A stretch of 64,000 bases of DNA from Clostridium sp. E02 (GTDB taxonomy: Bacteria; Bacillota; Clostridia; Lachnospirales; Lachnospiraceae): assembly GCF_003833015.1 (NCBI RefSeq), contig NZ_RJLQ01000007.1, forward strand, positions 1 through 64,000, in the 5' to 3' direction. Positions within the stretch are counted from its first letter, which is position 1. Each line of letters starts with the position of its first letter. Position numbers and translations under genes: made by a program. Below, one piece after another: positions 1 through 8,212 of this stretch. The notes beneath the pieces were generated by a model. The model did not search any database, had not been told where the DNA came from, and worked only from the letters and a program-made list of their open reading frames with translations.

Positions 1-91
1 CAGGGAACCGTCAGACATGGTAATTAAGAAATAGTAACTTCTGATTAAGGGTGAAGCCTTATTCAGTTACAGAATAAAAAGATGTTAGTAA

Positions 92-115
92 GATATAAGC
101 CTCATTGGCTATATC
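92..115 (+). promoter_or_regulatory. imperfect dyad in the hsp20 leader
   Basis: Two arms (92-101 and 107-115) are complementary apart from one extra base, with a 5-nt loop. The dyad ends about 10 bases before the AGGAGG ribosome site of hsp20. It could be an operator or a short leader hairpin. I see no CIRCE or CtsR heptad repeat here, and the rest of 1-139 holds nothing else I can name. Confidence 0.3.
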
Positions 116-139
116 ATTATTATACAAGGAGGTATATTT

Positions 140-553
140 ATGTTATTAACGAAAAGAAACAGTTTATTTGATGATTTTTTAAACGATCCTTTTTTAAACG
201 ATGGATTTCTAAACAGACGGGCAGTTATGAAGACAGATATCGAGGATGACGGTACAAATTATAGGATAGAAACAGAGCTTCCAGGCTATAGCAAGGAACA
301 GATTCGCGCCGATCTAAAAGATGGTTATTTAACTATTTTAGCTAATTCTGCTACCGAATCGGAGGACAGTAACTCTAAAAAATACATTCATAAAGAACGA
401 TATAATGGTTCTATAAAACGAAGTTTCTATGTGGGCACCGGACTCCGACAAGAAGATATTAAGGCCTCCTTTGAACAGGGGATTTTAAAACTCACGGTAC
501 CGAAGGAAGCACCCAAACAAAACGAAGAAATCCATTCCATTCCCATTGAATAA
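140..553 (+). CDS. Hsp20 family small heat-shock protein
   Basis: This is an ATP-independent cytoplasmic holdase of the alpha-crystallin/Hsp20 family, which binds unfolding proteins during heat or other stress. The 137 residues match the family length. The N-terminal arm (about 1-30) is rich in F, N and D. The alpha-crystallin beta-sandwich covers roughly 33-130, including the family pattern ELPGYSKEQI near 48 and GILKLTVPK near 114, the latter being the conserved GxLxxxxPK-type end of the domain. The C-terminal tail carries an I-x-I-like HSIPIE, typical of the inter-dimer contact. An AGGAGG ribosome site lies 7-8 bases before the ATG. The gene stands alone and ends in a strong hairpin terminator. 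The short leader dyad may regulate it, but no known heat-shock operator is visible. Confidence 0.93.
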   Translation: MLLTKRNSLFDDFLNDPFLNDGFLNRRAVMKTDIEDDGTNYRIETELPGYSKEQIRADLKDGYLTILANSATESEDSNSKKYIHKERYNGSIKRSFYVGTGLRQEDIKASFEQGILKLTVPKEAPKQNEEIHSIPIE

Positions 554-559
554 AACGAA

Positions 560-625
560 CACCCATTAAAAAGCAACGGCTAAAGATTATGTATGCCTGT
601 TGCTTTTTAATGGGTGCTTTCTTTT
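560..625. terminator. bidirectional terminator, hsp20 / nitroreductase
   Basis: Arms 560-577 and 599-616 are perfectly complementary over 18 bp and are extended by a GGC/GCC pair inside the loop. T-rich sequence follows on both strands, so it can end both converging genes. Confidence 0.85.
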
Positions 626-628
626 GTT

Positions 629-1402
629 TCAGCTGCGGTACTCTTTTACATTCGCTGTAGATACATAGGAACCACTTTTGTATGATTTTCTATCCATAGC
701 TTCTTCTACTTCCAGCTTTACATTCATCCACATCTCCTCTGCTGCAATCGAAAGATGGGAAAGCATGATTCCAAGACTGATTTCTCTTAGAGAAATCAGA
801 TGAGGGGAGGGTAATATCTCCTTACAGGAAAATATATATATTTTGTCATTATAAACAATAAACCGCCATGGCTGTGTATTCATAATGGAAGGGGATAAGC
901 GGATCGCTTTTAATATGTTCTTCATCGGTTCCCCTGCTTCCTCTTTAAAAATACATAGCTCTTTCAATGGAAGCCTTCTCGCAGTTGCCGGATCCCGGTA
1001 CAACAGTGTTTTTGGATATCCAAAGGCTATGGCAATGACTGGTTTTAAACCAGGCGGTTCCAACCGAGAGATTTTTGTATTCCCAAGATAACAGGTTCCC
1101 AGTCCTTTCGCCGTCATATACAAAAGAATTGGTTCCATCGTGTACCCAGCATTGAGCAGATAGCCTTCCTTTTCTTCTGAATAAAGCACAAGATAATAGG
1201 GAGCGTCCACCTTCCAAAGTCCTGATACCGGAAGCTTTCCATCCAGATTATCACAAATTTCCATCTGGATAGAAATTTCAGGATATAGCCTGGTGACACA
1301 ATTTCCAAAATACAAAATGTCTTTTAACAGCTGGTCAGGGACCGGTTCTTTTTTTAACTTCCGAATGGTTCTTCTTTTAAATATCATTTGATAAAGATTC
1401 AT
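629..1402 (-). CDS. nitroreductase family protein (TM-nitroreductase type)
   Basis: A probable flavin (FMN)-dependent oxidoreductase of the nitroreductase fold; the true substrate cannot be told from sequence. The N-terminus, with an RRTIRK motif near residue 11, resembles the FMN phosphate-binding start of these enzymes. Residues 165-180 hold SPSIMNTQPWRF, the S-x-x-N-x-Q-P-W motif typical of the family. The middle (about 80-135) resembles the TM1586-type subfamily, with a G-x-G-T-C-Y-L-G stretch. At 257 residues it is the length of that subfamily. The gene faces hsp20 across a shared terminator and lies 30 bases downstream of pepF on the same strand, so the two may be cotranscribed. Confidence 0.8.
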   Translation of the reverse strand: MNLYQMIFKRRTIRKLKKEPVPDQLLKDILYFGNCVTRLYPEISIQMEICDNLDGKLPVSGLWKVDAPYYLVLYSEEKEGYLLNAGYTMEPILLYMTAKGLGTCYLGNTKISRLEPPGLKPVIAIAFGYPKTLLYRDPATARRLPLKELCIFKEEAGEPMKNILKAIRLSPSIMNTQPWRFIVYNDKIYIFSCKEILPSPHLISLREISLGIMLSHLSIAAEEMWMNVKLEVEEAMDRKSYKSGSYVSTANVKEYRS

Positions 1403-1432
1403 ACCTGCTCCCCTCTGCGCAATCCGTCCTTC

Positions 1433-3217
1433 TTATATAAGTTCTCTCATCTCTCCTAAAAGTCCAGCAAATACTGATAACGCATCCTTTACCGGTTCTG
1501 CAGTTGACATATCAACACCGCATAGTTTGAGTAGATCGATAGGAGTCATGGAACAACCGCCACTCAAAAATTCATAATATCCCTTTAACACATTTTCTTC
1601 CCCAGCTAATATCCTGCTGCTAATGGCTATTGCAGCGGAAAATCCAGTTGCATACTGGTACACATAAAAAGGAGTATAGAAATGAGGAATTCTAGACCAT
1701 TCATAATCGATTTCTTCATCGATTACCACATCGGGTCCAAAATATTTTTGATTTAATTCATGGTATAGACCGCACAGAACTTCCCCAGTAAGAACCGTTC
1801 CCTCTCCTGACATGCGATGTACATCAGCTTCAAACTCAGCAAACATACACTGACGATATAAGGTACCCCGAAAACTATCTATAAAATGATTGAGTAAATA
1901 TGCTCGTTCTCTCTTATCTTTTGTCTCTTCTAGCAGATGACGGATCAAAAGTGCCTCGTTGCAGGTAGACGCAACCTCAGCCACGAATATCTTATATCCT
2001 GCGTCTACATAAGTCTGCTTCTCATCTGAAAACCAGCTATGGAGAGCATGCCCCATCTCATGCGCCAGTGTAAATACACTGTCCAGTGTTCCGTTAAAGT
2101 TTAGAAGTACATAAGGATGAATTCCATATACACCCCAGGAATATGCTCCACTTCGCTTCCCTTCATTTTCATACACATCAATCCAACGATTCCTAAATCC
2201 CTCTTTTAATAATTCCAGATACTTATCCCCTAGCGGTTTTAGCCCCTCTAGTACCATCTGTTTCGCTTCCTCAAAGGTGTATTTTTTCTCTTTTTGGGAA
2301 ACCATCGGCACATGAAGATCATACATATGAAGTTCTTCTACTCCAAGCGCTTTTTTACGGATAGACACATACTCATGAAGATAGGGGAGTCCCTCCTGCA
2401 CCGCTGCCAATAAGTTGTCATAAACAGATTCCGAAATTTCATTCTCAGCCAAATAATAAGCTCTAGCCGAAGAATACTTTCTTGCCTGAGCATAAAAAGC
2501 CGCCCGCTTAACATTGGATGAAAATGTTGCCGATAACGTATTAACAAACTGTTTGTAAACACTGTACACTGCGTAAAATGCTGACCTTCTTACTTCTCGG
2601 TCTTGTTTCTCTAAAAACTCGATGTAATTTCCATGTGTGACCCGGACCATATTCTTATTCTCATCAAGTATTTCGGGAAATTTAATATCTGCATTGTTAA
2701 ACATATTAAATATGTCAGAGGAACCGGACGTTGCTTCCATGGATTTCGCTAGCAATGCTTCCATATGCGAAGACAATGTATGGGCCTTTTTCTTTAATAT
2801 TACTTCCAGAGTCCTGTCATAACGTTTTAACTCTGGCACTTGGGTTCGATACGTAGACAAAACCTCATCTGGAATGGACAAAATTTCAGGAAGCAGAAAG
2901 GATGACAGATCTGCAGCCTGATAGGAAATGGCCCTAGCTCTTGATGCAAGTCCCTGATACTTTGCATTCCCCGTATTTTCATCTGATTTTTGTTTCCCAT
3001 ATACAAATAATATTTCTATCTTTAACGAGATTTCCTCATCGAATTTTAGACAGGAAAAAAGCATCTCACCAGATTCTGCCAGATGTCCTTCAAAATTCTT
3101 ATAACCAGATAGAGAACGTTCCGTATCCCGGAATAATTTCTCCCATTCTTGTTCTGACGCAAGGATATCCGCCAAATTCCAGGTGTCACTAACCGGTATT
3201 TCTTCTCTTTTTTTCAA
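1433..3217 (-). CDS. pepF: oligoendopeptidase F (M3 family zinc peptidase)
   Basis: A cytoplasmic zinc metallopeptidase that cuts short peptides, for example during turnover of imported peptides or signal-peptide fragments. The M3 zinc site is clear: LAHEMGHALHSW supplies the HExxH pair, and a downstream glutamate in the VAEVASTCNEALL region is the third ligand. Length (594 residues) matches PepF. The TTG at 3217 is chosen as the start. GGGAGGG lies 6 bases before it, and the protein then begins LKKREEIPVSDTWNL, as family members do. An in-frame ATG at 3232 would give five more residues, but the ribosome site is part of that extension. Likely cotranscribed with the nitroreductase gene. Confidence 0.93.
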   Translation of the reverse strand: MKKREEIPVSDTWNLADILASEQEWEKLFRDTERSLSGYKNFEGHLAESGEMLFSCLKFDEEISLKIEILFVYGKQKSDENTGNAKYQGLASRARAISYQAADLSSFLLPEILSIPDEVLSTYRTQVPELKRYDRTLEVILKKKAHTLSSHMEALLAKSMEATSGSSDIFNMFNNADIKFPEILDENKNMVRVTHGNYIEFLEKQDREVRRSAFYAVYSVYKQFVNTLSATFSSNVKRAAFYAQARKYSSARAYYLAENEISESVYDNLLAAVQEGLPYLHEYVSIRKKALGVEELHMYDLHVPMVSQKEKKYTFEEAKQMVLEGLKPLGDKYLELLKEGFRNRWIDVYENEGKRSGAYSWGVYGIHPYVLLNFNGTLDSVFTLAHEMGHALHSWFSDEKQTYVDAGYKIFVAEVASTCNEALLIRHLLEETKDKRERAYLLNHFIDSFRGTLYRQCMFAEFEADVHRMSGEGTVLTGEVLCGLYHELNQKYFGPDVVIDEEIDYEWSRIPHFYTPFYVYQYATGFSAAIAISSRILAGEENVLKGYYEFLSGGCSMTPIDLLKLCGVDMSTAEPVKDALSVFAGLLGEMRELI

Positions 3218-3299
3218 TTGGATCCCTCCCATTACTATACTGTGTTTATTCTATCACCCATATTTCAAAGAAACAACTAGCAATATGGAAAATATTTTA

Positions 3300-3329
3300 T
3301 TGATTTTTCACAATTTATTGTATTATACT
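3300..3329 (+). promoter_or_regulatory. sigma-A promoter for the GNAT gene
   Basis: TTGATT at 3300-3305 and TATACT at 3324-3329 are separated by 18 bases, 27 bases before the gene's ATG. An AGGAG ribosome site follows. Confidence 0.6.
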
Positions 3330-3356
3330 ATATGAAACTAAACTAGGAGCCCATCT

Positions 3357-4115
3357 ATGAAAATCATACGCACCAATACTTTGGACAGTAAACTGAAAAA
3401 TGATCTGCTTTTTTTAGAAAAGCAATGCAAAACACAAGACAACAAAGAATTTCTTCCCATAGACGACGATGCAACCTATTATTTATTATACGAAGAAGAT
3501 TGCCTCTTATCCGCTCTATCCACTTTTTTTCTTCCGGATGAAGGATATGAGTGTTATGCAATCACGCTACCGAGACACAGGCGGCAGGGCTTATTCTCTA
3601 CGCTTTTTCAAACACTGCGAAAAGATTCTGAGGATTCTGATATCATATTCCCCGTTACTCATCCCTGCCAAGACACTTTAAACACACTCGATGCCTTGAA
3701 TGCCGAATTGTGGTACCAGGAGCATCTCATGGAATTAATTGTCTCATCTCAAGCGATGCCAATTGACAAATTCACCAACTATCTGTCTCTGATGGAAACC
3801 ATCTCACCTGATGGAACATTAAATTATAAATTGAAACAGGACCAGACCACCTTGGGCAGCTGCTGTCTTTCCATACAAAAACACTCCTCTTTTCTTTCTA
3901 GTTTTGAAATCAAGGAAGAATTTCGAAATCAAGGAATGGGACAAGTCTTTCTTTCCCTGTTTTTATCAGCATACATTAAAAACAAGGATCATAAACCGCA
4001 TAAAATCTGCTTACAGGTTTCTAGTGAGAACAAGCCAGCCCTATCTCTCTATCAAAAAGCAGGATTTCAATTTACAGAAACTATCACTTATTATCTATAC
4101 GAATCATTTCTTTAA
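3357..4115 (+). CDS. GNAT family N-acetyltransferase
   Basis: An acetyl-CoA-dependent N-acetyltransferase of unknown acceptor. The protein (252 residues) appears to have two GNAT-like halves. The C-terminal half shows the usual signature: a beta strand, FRNQGMGQVF near residue 195 (the R/Q-x-x-G-x-G/A acetyl-CoA pyrophosphate loop), and a late N-KPALSLYQKAGF stretch that is the classic fold ending. The N-terminal half contains LPRHRRQGLFSTLF, a second loop of the same kind. An AGGAG ribosome site is 9 bases before ATG. The gene is monocistronic between its own promoter and a bidirectional terminator shared with yebC. Confidence 0.85.
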   Translation: MKIIRTNTLDSKLKNDLLFLEKQCKTQDNKEFLPIDDDATYYLLYEEDCLLSALSTFFLPDEGYECYAITLPRHRRQGLFSTLFQTLRKDSEDSDIIFPVTHPCQDTLNTLDALNAELWYQEHLMELIVSSQAMPIDKFTNYLSLMETISPDGTLNYKLKQDQTTLGSCCLSIQKHSSFLSSFEIKEEFRNQGMGQVFLSLFLSAYIKNKDHKPHKICLQVSSENKPALSLYQKAGFQFTETITYYLYESFL

Positions 4116-4126
4116 ATCACTTCATC

Positions 4127-4164
4127 AAAAAAGTGAGGATTCCCGAAGGTCTCCTCACTTTTTA
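4127..4164. terminator. bidirectional terminator, GNAT / yebC
   Basis: AAAAAAGTGAGGA at 4127-4139 pairs with TCCTCACTTTTT at 4152-4163 around a short loop. A runs and T runs on the two sides make it work on both strands. Confidence 0.85.
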
Positions 4165-4165
4165 T

Positions 4166-4894
4166 CTATTCGTTCCAGTTGTGGTATGTCGCCTGTACAT
4201 CATCGTCAACATCAAGAAGGTCTAGAATACGATTCATCTTTTTGATTGATTCTTCATCGGTTAGTTCCACCCATGTCTGGGGAATCATGGTAACATCCGC
4301 TCCGGCCATGGCGATCCCTGCTTTTTCCAATGCCTCACGTACTGCACTGAATTCTTCCTGTCCTGTAATTACCTCAAAGCTGTCCTCTTCTTCCGAAAAA
4401 TCTTCCGCACCAGCCTCCAGAGCAATCATCATCAGTTCATCGGGGTCCATATCACATTCTTCTTTGTCAATTACAATCTGGCCTTTTCGATCAAAGAGGA
4501 AGGAAACACATCCAGGAGTCCCTACATTGCCCCCTCCTTTTGTGAATGCACTTCTTACATTCGCTGCCGTGCGATTCTTATTATCGGTCAGCGTATCTAC
4601 GATAATTGCAACTCCGTTCGGACCGTAACCTTCGTATGTAATGGTTTCATAATTCACGGAGTTGGCATCGCCTGCTGCTTTTTTAATTCCACGGTCAATG
4701 GTATCGTTCGGCATGTTATTCGCTTTCGCTTTCGCAATTGCATCTCGGAGCCTACTGTTGTTTGCAGGGTCTGATCCGCCTTCTTTCACCGCGACTGCCA
4801 GCTCTCTTCCAATTACTGTGAAAATTTTGCCTTTAGCAGAATCGTTTTTCTCTTTCCTGTGCTTAATATTTGCGAACTTTGAATGTCCTGACAT
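4166..4894 (-). CDS. yebC: YebC/PmpR family protein
   Basis: A member of the conserved YebC/PmpR (TACO1) family, described as transcription regulators and more recently as translation factors that help ribosomes past poly-proline or other stalls. The N-terminus [14 protein letters not shown] is the family signature. The 242-residue length and the acidic domain II (about 130-200) are typical. The ATG at 4894 is chosen because the family always starts there; a GTG 12 bases upstream is in frame but overlaps the AAAGGAG ribosome site. The gene is alone between two terminators. Confidence 0.95.
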   Translation of the reverse strand: MSGHSKFANIKHRKEKNDSAKGKIFTVIGRELAVAVKEGGSDPANNSRLRDAIAKAKANNMPNDTIDRGIKKAAGDANSVNYETITYEGYGPNGVAIIVDTLTDNKNRTAANVRSAFTKGGGNVGTPGCVSFLFDRKGQIVIDKEECDMDPDELMMIALEAGAEDFSEEEDSFEVITGQEEFSAVREALEKAGIAMAGADVTMIPQTWVELTDEESIKKMNRILDLLDVDDDVQATYHNWNE

Positions 4895-5002
4895 CGTTTC
4901 CAACACTCCTTTTCTTTCTCTATCTCTATCTCATTCAAACTCTTTTCATAAACAATATCTTATCTATTCTAACATTATTTTTTTTATCTTGCAAGAAAAA
5001 AC

Positions 5003-5052
5003 AGCATACAGCTGCCATTCCCCTGGATTCTGTCAGGTTTGTGGCAGCTGTA
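5003..5052 (-). terminator. terminator of the CBS/CorC gene
   Basis: TACAGCTGCCA at 5007-5017 pairs perfectly with TGGCAGCTGTA at 5042-5052. On the minus strand a run of six T follows (TGCTGTTTTTTC), just after the stop codon of the gene ending at 5060. The rest of 4895-5059 holds only the yebC leader. Confidence 0.8.
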
Positions 5053-5059
5053 CTTATTT

Positions 5060-6451
5060 TTATATTTCTTCAGACCCGTCGAGATTAGAATCCATCTTCC
5101 GAAGCACATCTTCATTCTCAGGAACCTCTTTCCAGACCTTCACGGTTTGGATCATCTTGTTCTCTACCTGAAGAATCTTAAATCGGTATCCCATGACTGA
5201 AATTTCTGACACTTCCCCTTCTTGAGGAATCCGGTCCAATTTGGAAATCAACAAACCATTGACCGTATCATAGGCGTCATAATCTTCTTCAAGAAACTCG
5301 ATTAATAGAGCACTTTCTACTTCTTCTAAAGTCGTCATACCCTTCATAATAAAAGTACCGTCGTCTGATAAAATAATGTTTTCTTCATCCACATCATACT
5401 CGTCCAAAATATTGCCTACAATCTCTTCCAGAATATCTTCCATTGTTACGATTCCTGATGTCTGACCATATTCATCCACAACGACTACCATGTGGATCTT
5501 TCTGGACTGCATCTCTTTAAACAGGATATCGATATTCCTTGTCTCTGGAATAAAATGAGCCTCTCTTAACAGCCCTTCAATTTCCCAGATCTGACGTGTT
5601 TCATTCTCTTTAATCTCAGCAGCAATAAGCGCATCTTTCATATGAAGGATACCGATAATATCATCCACATCTTTTTTATAAACAGGATATCGGGAATTAA
5701 AACCCTCAGTCAAGATAAAATTCACTGCATCTTTTAGTGTTCTTTCTCCGTCTAATGCAACCACATTCTTACGATGGGTCATAATATCCCCGGCTTCTTT
5801 ATCGTTAAGCTCGAAAATATTTGTAATCATCTCTGCCTCTCTTGCCTCTAACACTCCCTGCTCATGTCCCTCATTTACCATAGACATGATATCTTCTTCT
5901 GTGACATTCTCATTGTCTGATGTCATGTCAATTCCCAGTATCTTTAACACAAAATAGGATACCAGATTGACCAACCAGACAAAAGGCATAAGCAGTATCA
6001 TAACAAAAGACACTACCGGCAGCATTCGGTACCCCCATTTCTCAGGGTTTATTGCCGCACAGCGTTTGGGAATAATAATACCAAAACTAATAAGCAGTAC
6101 GATCAGGATAATTCCGGTCAAAATCAGGCTAAAATAAGATAACCATCGTTCCGAAAGGAACCCTTCTATCATCACCTTTGACTGCAGCTCCAGCCCTAAC
6201 CGGATCAAAACAGCACCTCCTGTCACCATACCGATAAGATTGGTGGTTATCTGTATGGTATTTACAAAGCCAGTGGGTCTGTTGACGATACGTAAAAGCT
6301 TCCTCGCCTTTTCGTTCCCATCTTCCATCTGATGTTCTAATTCTCCCGTATTCACATTTTGAATTGCTGATCCAAATCCATGAAAAATTGCATCTAATAC
6401 GATAAAAGCAATAAAAATAATCACGCGTATAAGCGGATTGCCATCGTCCAT
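5060..6451 (-). CDS. CNNM/HlyC-CorC family protein with CBS domains
   Basis: A membrane protein of the DUF21-CBS-CorC family, several members of which export Mg2+ or related divalent cations. Many are annotated hemolysin, a label without direct support here. Residues 1-190 hold the DUF21 transmembrane domain with about four hydrophobic segments. A CBS pair spans about 215-335, including MTHRKNVVALDG and VVVDEYGQTSGIVTMEDILEEIVG. The C-terminal CorC/HlyC domain runs about 375-455, with the usual GLLISKLDRIPQEGE. Length 463 is normal. AAAGGAG precedes the ATG at a good distance. It lies downstream of the MazF gene but separated by about 100 bases. Confidence 0.9.
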   Translation of the reverse strand: MDDGNPLIRVIIFIAFIVLDAIFHGFGSAIQNVNTGELEHQMEDGNEKARKLLRIVNRPTGFVNTIQITTNLIGMVTGGAVLIRLGLELQSKVMIEGFLSERWLSYFSLILTGIILIVLLISFGIIIPKRCAAINPEKWGYRMLPVVSFVMILLMPFVWLVNLVSYFVLKILGIDMTSDNENVTEEDIMSMVNEGHEQGVLEAREAEMITNIFELNDKEAGDIMTHRKNVVALDGERTLKDAVNFILTEGFNSRYPVYKKDVDDIIGILHMKDALIAAEIKENETRQIWEIEGLLREAHFIPETRNIDILFKEMQSRKIHMVVVVDEYGQTSGIVTMEDILEEIVGNILDEYDVDEENIILSDDGTFIMKGMTTLEEVESALLIEFLEEDYDAYDTVNGLLISKLDRIPQEGEVSEISVMGYRFKILQVENKMIQTVKVWKEVPENEDVLRKMDSNLDGSEEI

Positions 6452-6546
6452 TTGAAAAATCTACTCCTTTTATTCATTTTCTTCCGTATTTTTTCTCATA
6501 ACTATTTAAGAATATACCATTTTATCTGCATTCCGTCAATGGTGAA

Positions 6547-6894
6547 CTATGTATTCAGTTCTAAGCTGACCCTTAACGCACAATCCACTTCCTGCTGTAA
6601 TTCTTCATCGATATGACAAATTTTCTCTTTCAATCTCTGTTTATCAATCGTACGCAGCTGCTCCAAAAGGATTACAGAATCCTTGATCATATCACACTTT
6701 TTTGTGTCCAGTTCCACATGGGTTGGCAGCTTTGCTTTGTTCATTCTAGAGGTAATTGCGGCACAGATCACAGTTGGACTGTGCTTATTCCCTACATCAT
6801 TTTGTATAATAAGAACCGGGCGGATCCCGCCTTGTTCCGAACCTACTACTGGTCTTAAATCTGCATAATAGATGTCTCCACGTCTGATTATCAC
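6547..6894 (-). CDS. ndoA: MazF/NdoA (PemK) family endoribonuclease toxin
   Basis: A sequence-specific mRNA endoribonuclease of the MazF/EndoA family, which forms dimers and is normally held inactive by an antitoxin. [12 protein letters not shown] and [18 protein letters not shown] are the family's N-terminal motifs. RPVLIIQND and the [14 protein letters not shown] loop form the catalytic cleft, and [13 protein letters not shown] is the conserved C-terminal part. The GTG at 6894 is chosen: CGGAG lies 9 bases upstream, and the resulting 115 residues equal Bacillus EndoA. A longer in-frame ORF begins at 6975 but has no sensible ribosome site. It follows alr, as in Bacillus, but the antitoxin gene normally between them is missing: only 124 bases are available. 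Confidence 0.9.
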   Translation of the reverse strand: MIIRRGDIYYADLRPVVGSEQGGIRPVLIIQNDVGNKHSPTVICAAITSRMNKAKLPTHVELDTKKCDMIKDSVILLEQLRTIDKQRLKEKICHIDEELQQEVDCALRVSLELNT

Positions 6895-7018
6895 ATTCTC
6901 ACACTCCGTCAATTTATTTAAGTCTATTATTGACCTTATTTGACTCGTGTATTCATTTAAGTTTTTCTGCCGCATACCTTATCATATGTCTGGGACGTGA
7001 AGTTTGTTATCAGACCTT

Positions 7019-8197
7019 TTAAAACCCGTTAAAACAATCATCAAAATAATCCTTTGCCGCAATGACTTTACCCTTTTCTAAATATACCCTGGGGACCCGC
7101 TTTCCGATTCCACAAACGAACTCATAAGAAAAGCCTCCGCTAAGCTGTGTTAGCTCTTCTACCGTTATCTGTTCCCTCCCCTGTTTGCCAACCAAAACAA
7201 CCTCATCTTCTTCTGCCACTCCCTCAATGGAAGATACATCCACCATAAACTGGTCCATGCACACTCTTCCAAGAATTTTTGATCTTTTTCCCCGAATCAG
7301 TACCTCCCCATTTCCCGATAGATTTCTTGGATAGCCATCCCCATACCCCACTGGAATGGTTGCAATCGTCATCTCCCGGTCTGCTATAAACGTACCGCCA
7401 TAACTAACAGAGGTCCCTTTTGGGATTCTCTTTATGTAAGAAATAAAACTCTTTAGTTCCATGGCTGGCTCTAATTTAACCGTTTCTCTGTCTACTTCCT
7501 GAGATGGATAAATACCATATATGGAAATCCCTGCTCTTACCGCATGAAAATTTGCCGTTTTCATATCCAGAATTCCAGCACTGTTGGAACAGTGGAGAAA
7601 TGGAATGTGCATTCCCCTTTCTGACAGCATCTCTATAAATGACTCATATTTGTTAACCTGAAGCTGCGTTGCCGTTTTATCTTTTTCATCTGCTTTTGCA
7701 AAATGAGTAAAAAGACCTTCTACCACCAAACCTGGCAAGGCAGAAATTTTAACGGCCTCCTCTGCTGCATCTTCGGTTACTGGAAACCCGATCCTACTCA
7801 TACCAGTATCTAGTGCAAGGTGGATCACCGCCTTTTTCCCGGCTTTTTGAGCAACACCGGAAAGATCCGTTGCCCTTTTTAATTGAAATACAGGGGAGCG
7901 TAGTTCGTAATCCACCAATAAGTTATAATCCTGATTTGGTACAACCCCAAGAACCAGAATGGGTTTTGTGATACCGTGTTTTCTTAAGATTACGCCTTCT
8001 TGTGCCGTTGCGACCCCATATCCCATCACATAAGGGTCAATGGCATGGGCGACTGGTACCGCTCCATGCCCGTATCCATCGCACTTCACCACTCCGATCA
8101 TTTCAGTCCCTGTTCTTAAATTTGCCTTCATGGCACTCATATTATGGTCTATGGCATCCAAATCCACGGTCTCATAGACCCTTCCATATACTTTCAT
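7019..8197 (-). CDS. alr: alanine racemase
   Basis: A PLP enzyme that interconverts L- and D-alanine, supplying D-Ala for peptidoglycan. The N-terminal alpha/beta barrel begins with ETVDLDAIDHNM. The PLP-binding lysine lies in VVKCDGYGHGA near residue 38 (a cysteine replaces the usual alanine after K). RAGISIYGIYPS and the C-terminal beta domain with the catalytic tyrosine in VSYGGTF (about residue 265) are present. The 392 residues match the family. It lies 15 bases downstream of the NAD(P)HX repair gene and is probably cotranscribed with it and with the MazF gene. Confidence 0.97.
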   Translation of the reverse strand: MKVYGRVYETVDLDAIDHNMSAMKANLRTGTEMIGVVKCDGYGHGAVPVAHAIDPYVMGYGVATAQEGVILRKHGITKPILVLGVVPNQDYNLLVDYELRSPVFQLKRATDLSGVAQKAGKKAVIHLALDTGMSRIGFPVTEDAAEEAVKISALPGLVVEGLFTHFAKADEKDKTATQLQVNKYESFIEMLSERGMHIPFLHCSNSAGILDMKTANFHAVRAGISIYGIYPSQEVDRETVKLEPAMELKSFISYIKRIPKGTSVSYGGTFIADREMTIATIPVGYGDGYPRNLSGNGEVLIRGKRSKILGRVCMDQFMVDVSSIEGVAEEDEVVLVGKQGREQITVEELTQLSGGFSYEFVCGIGKRVPRVYLEKGKVIAAKDYFDDCFNGF

Positions 8198-8212
8198 TCC
8201 TTATTCCCTCTT

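Noticed and set aside
1-139. CIRCE or CtsR operator before hsp20
   Set aside because: Neither the 9-bp CIRCE arms nor the CtsR heptads are present.
4179-4628. 149-codon plus-strand frame opposite yebC
   Set aside because: Antisense shadow of a conserved gene; composition is that of the reverse frame.
6895-6975. 27-codon N-terminal extension of the MazF frame
   Set aside because: No ribosome site before its ATG; the GTG at 6894 has one and gives the family length.
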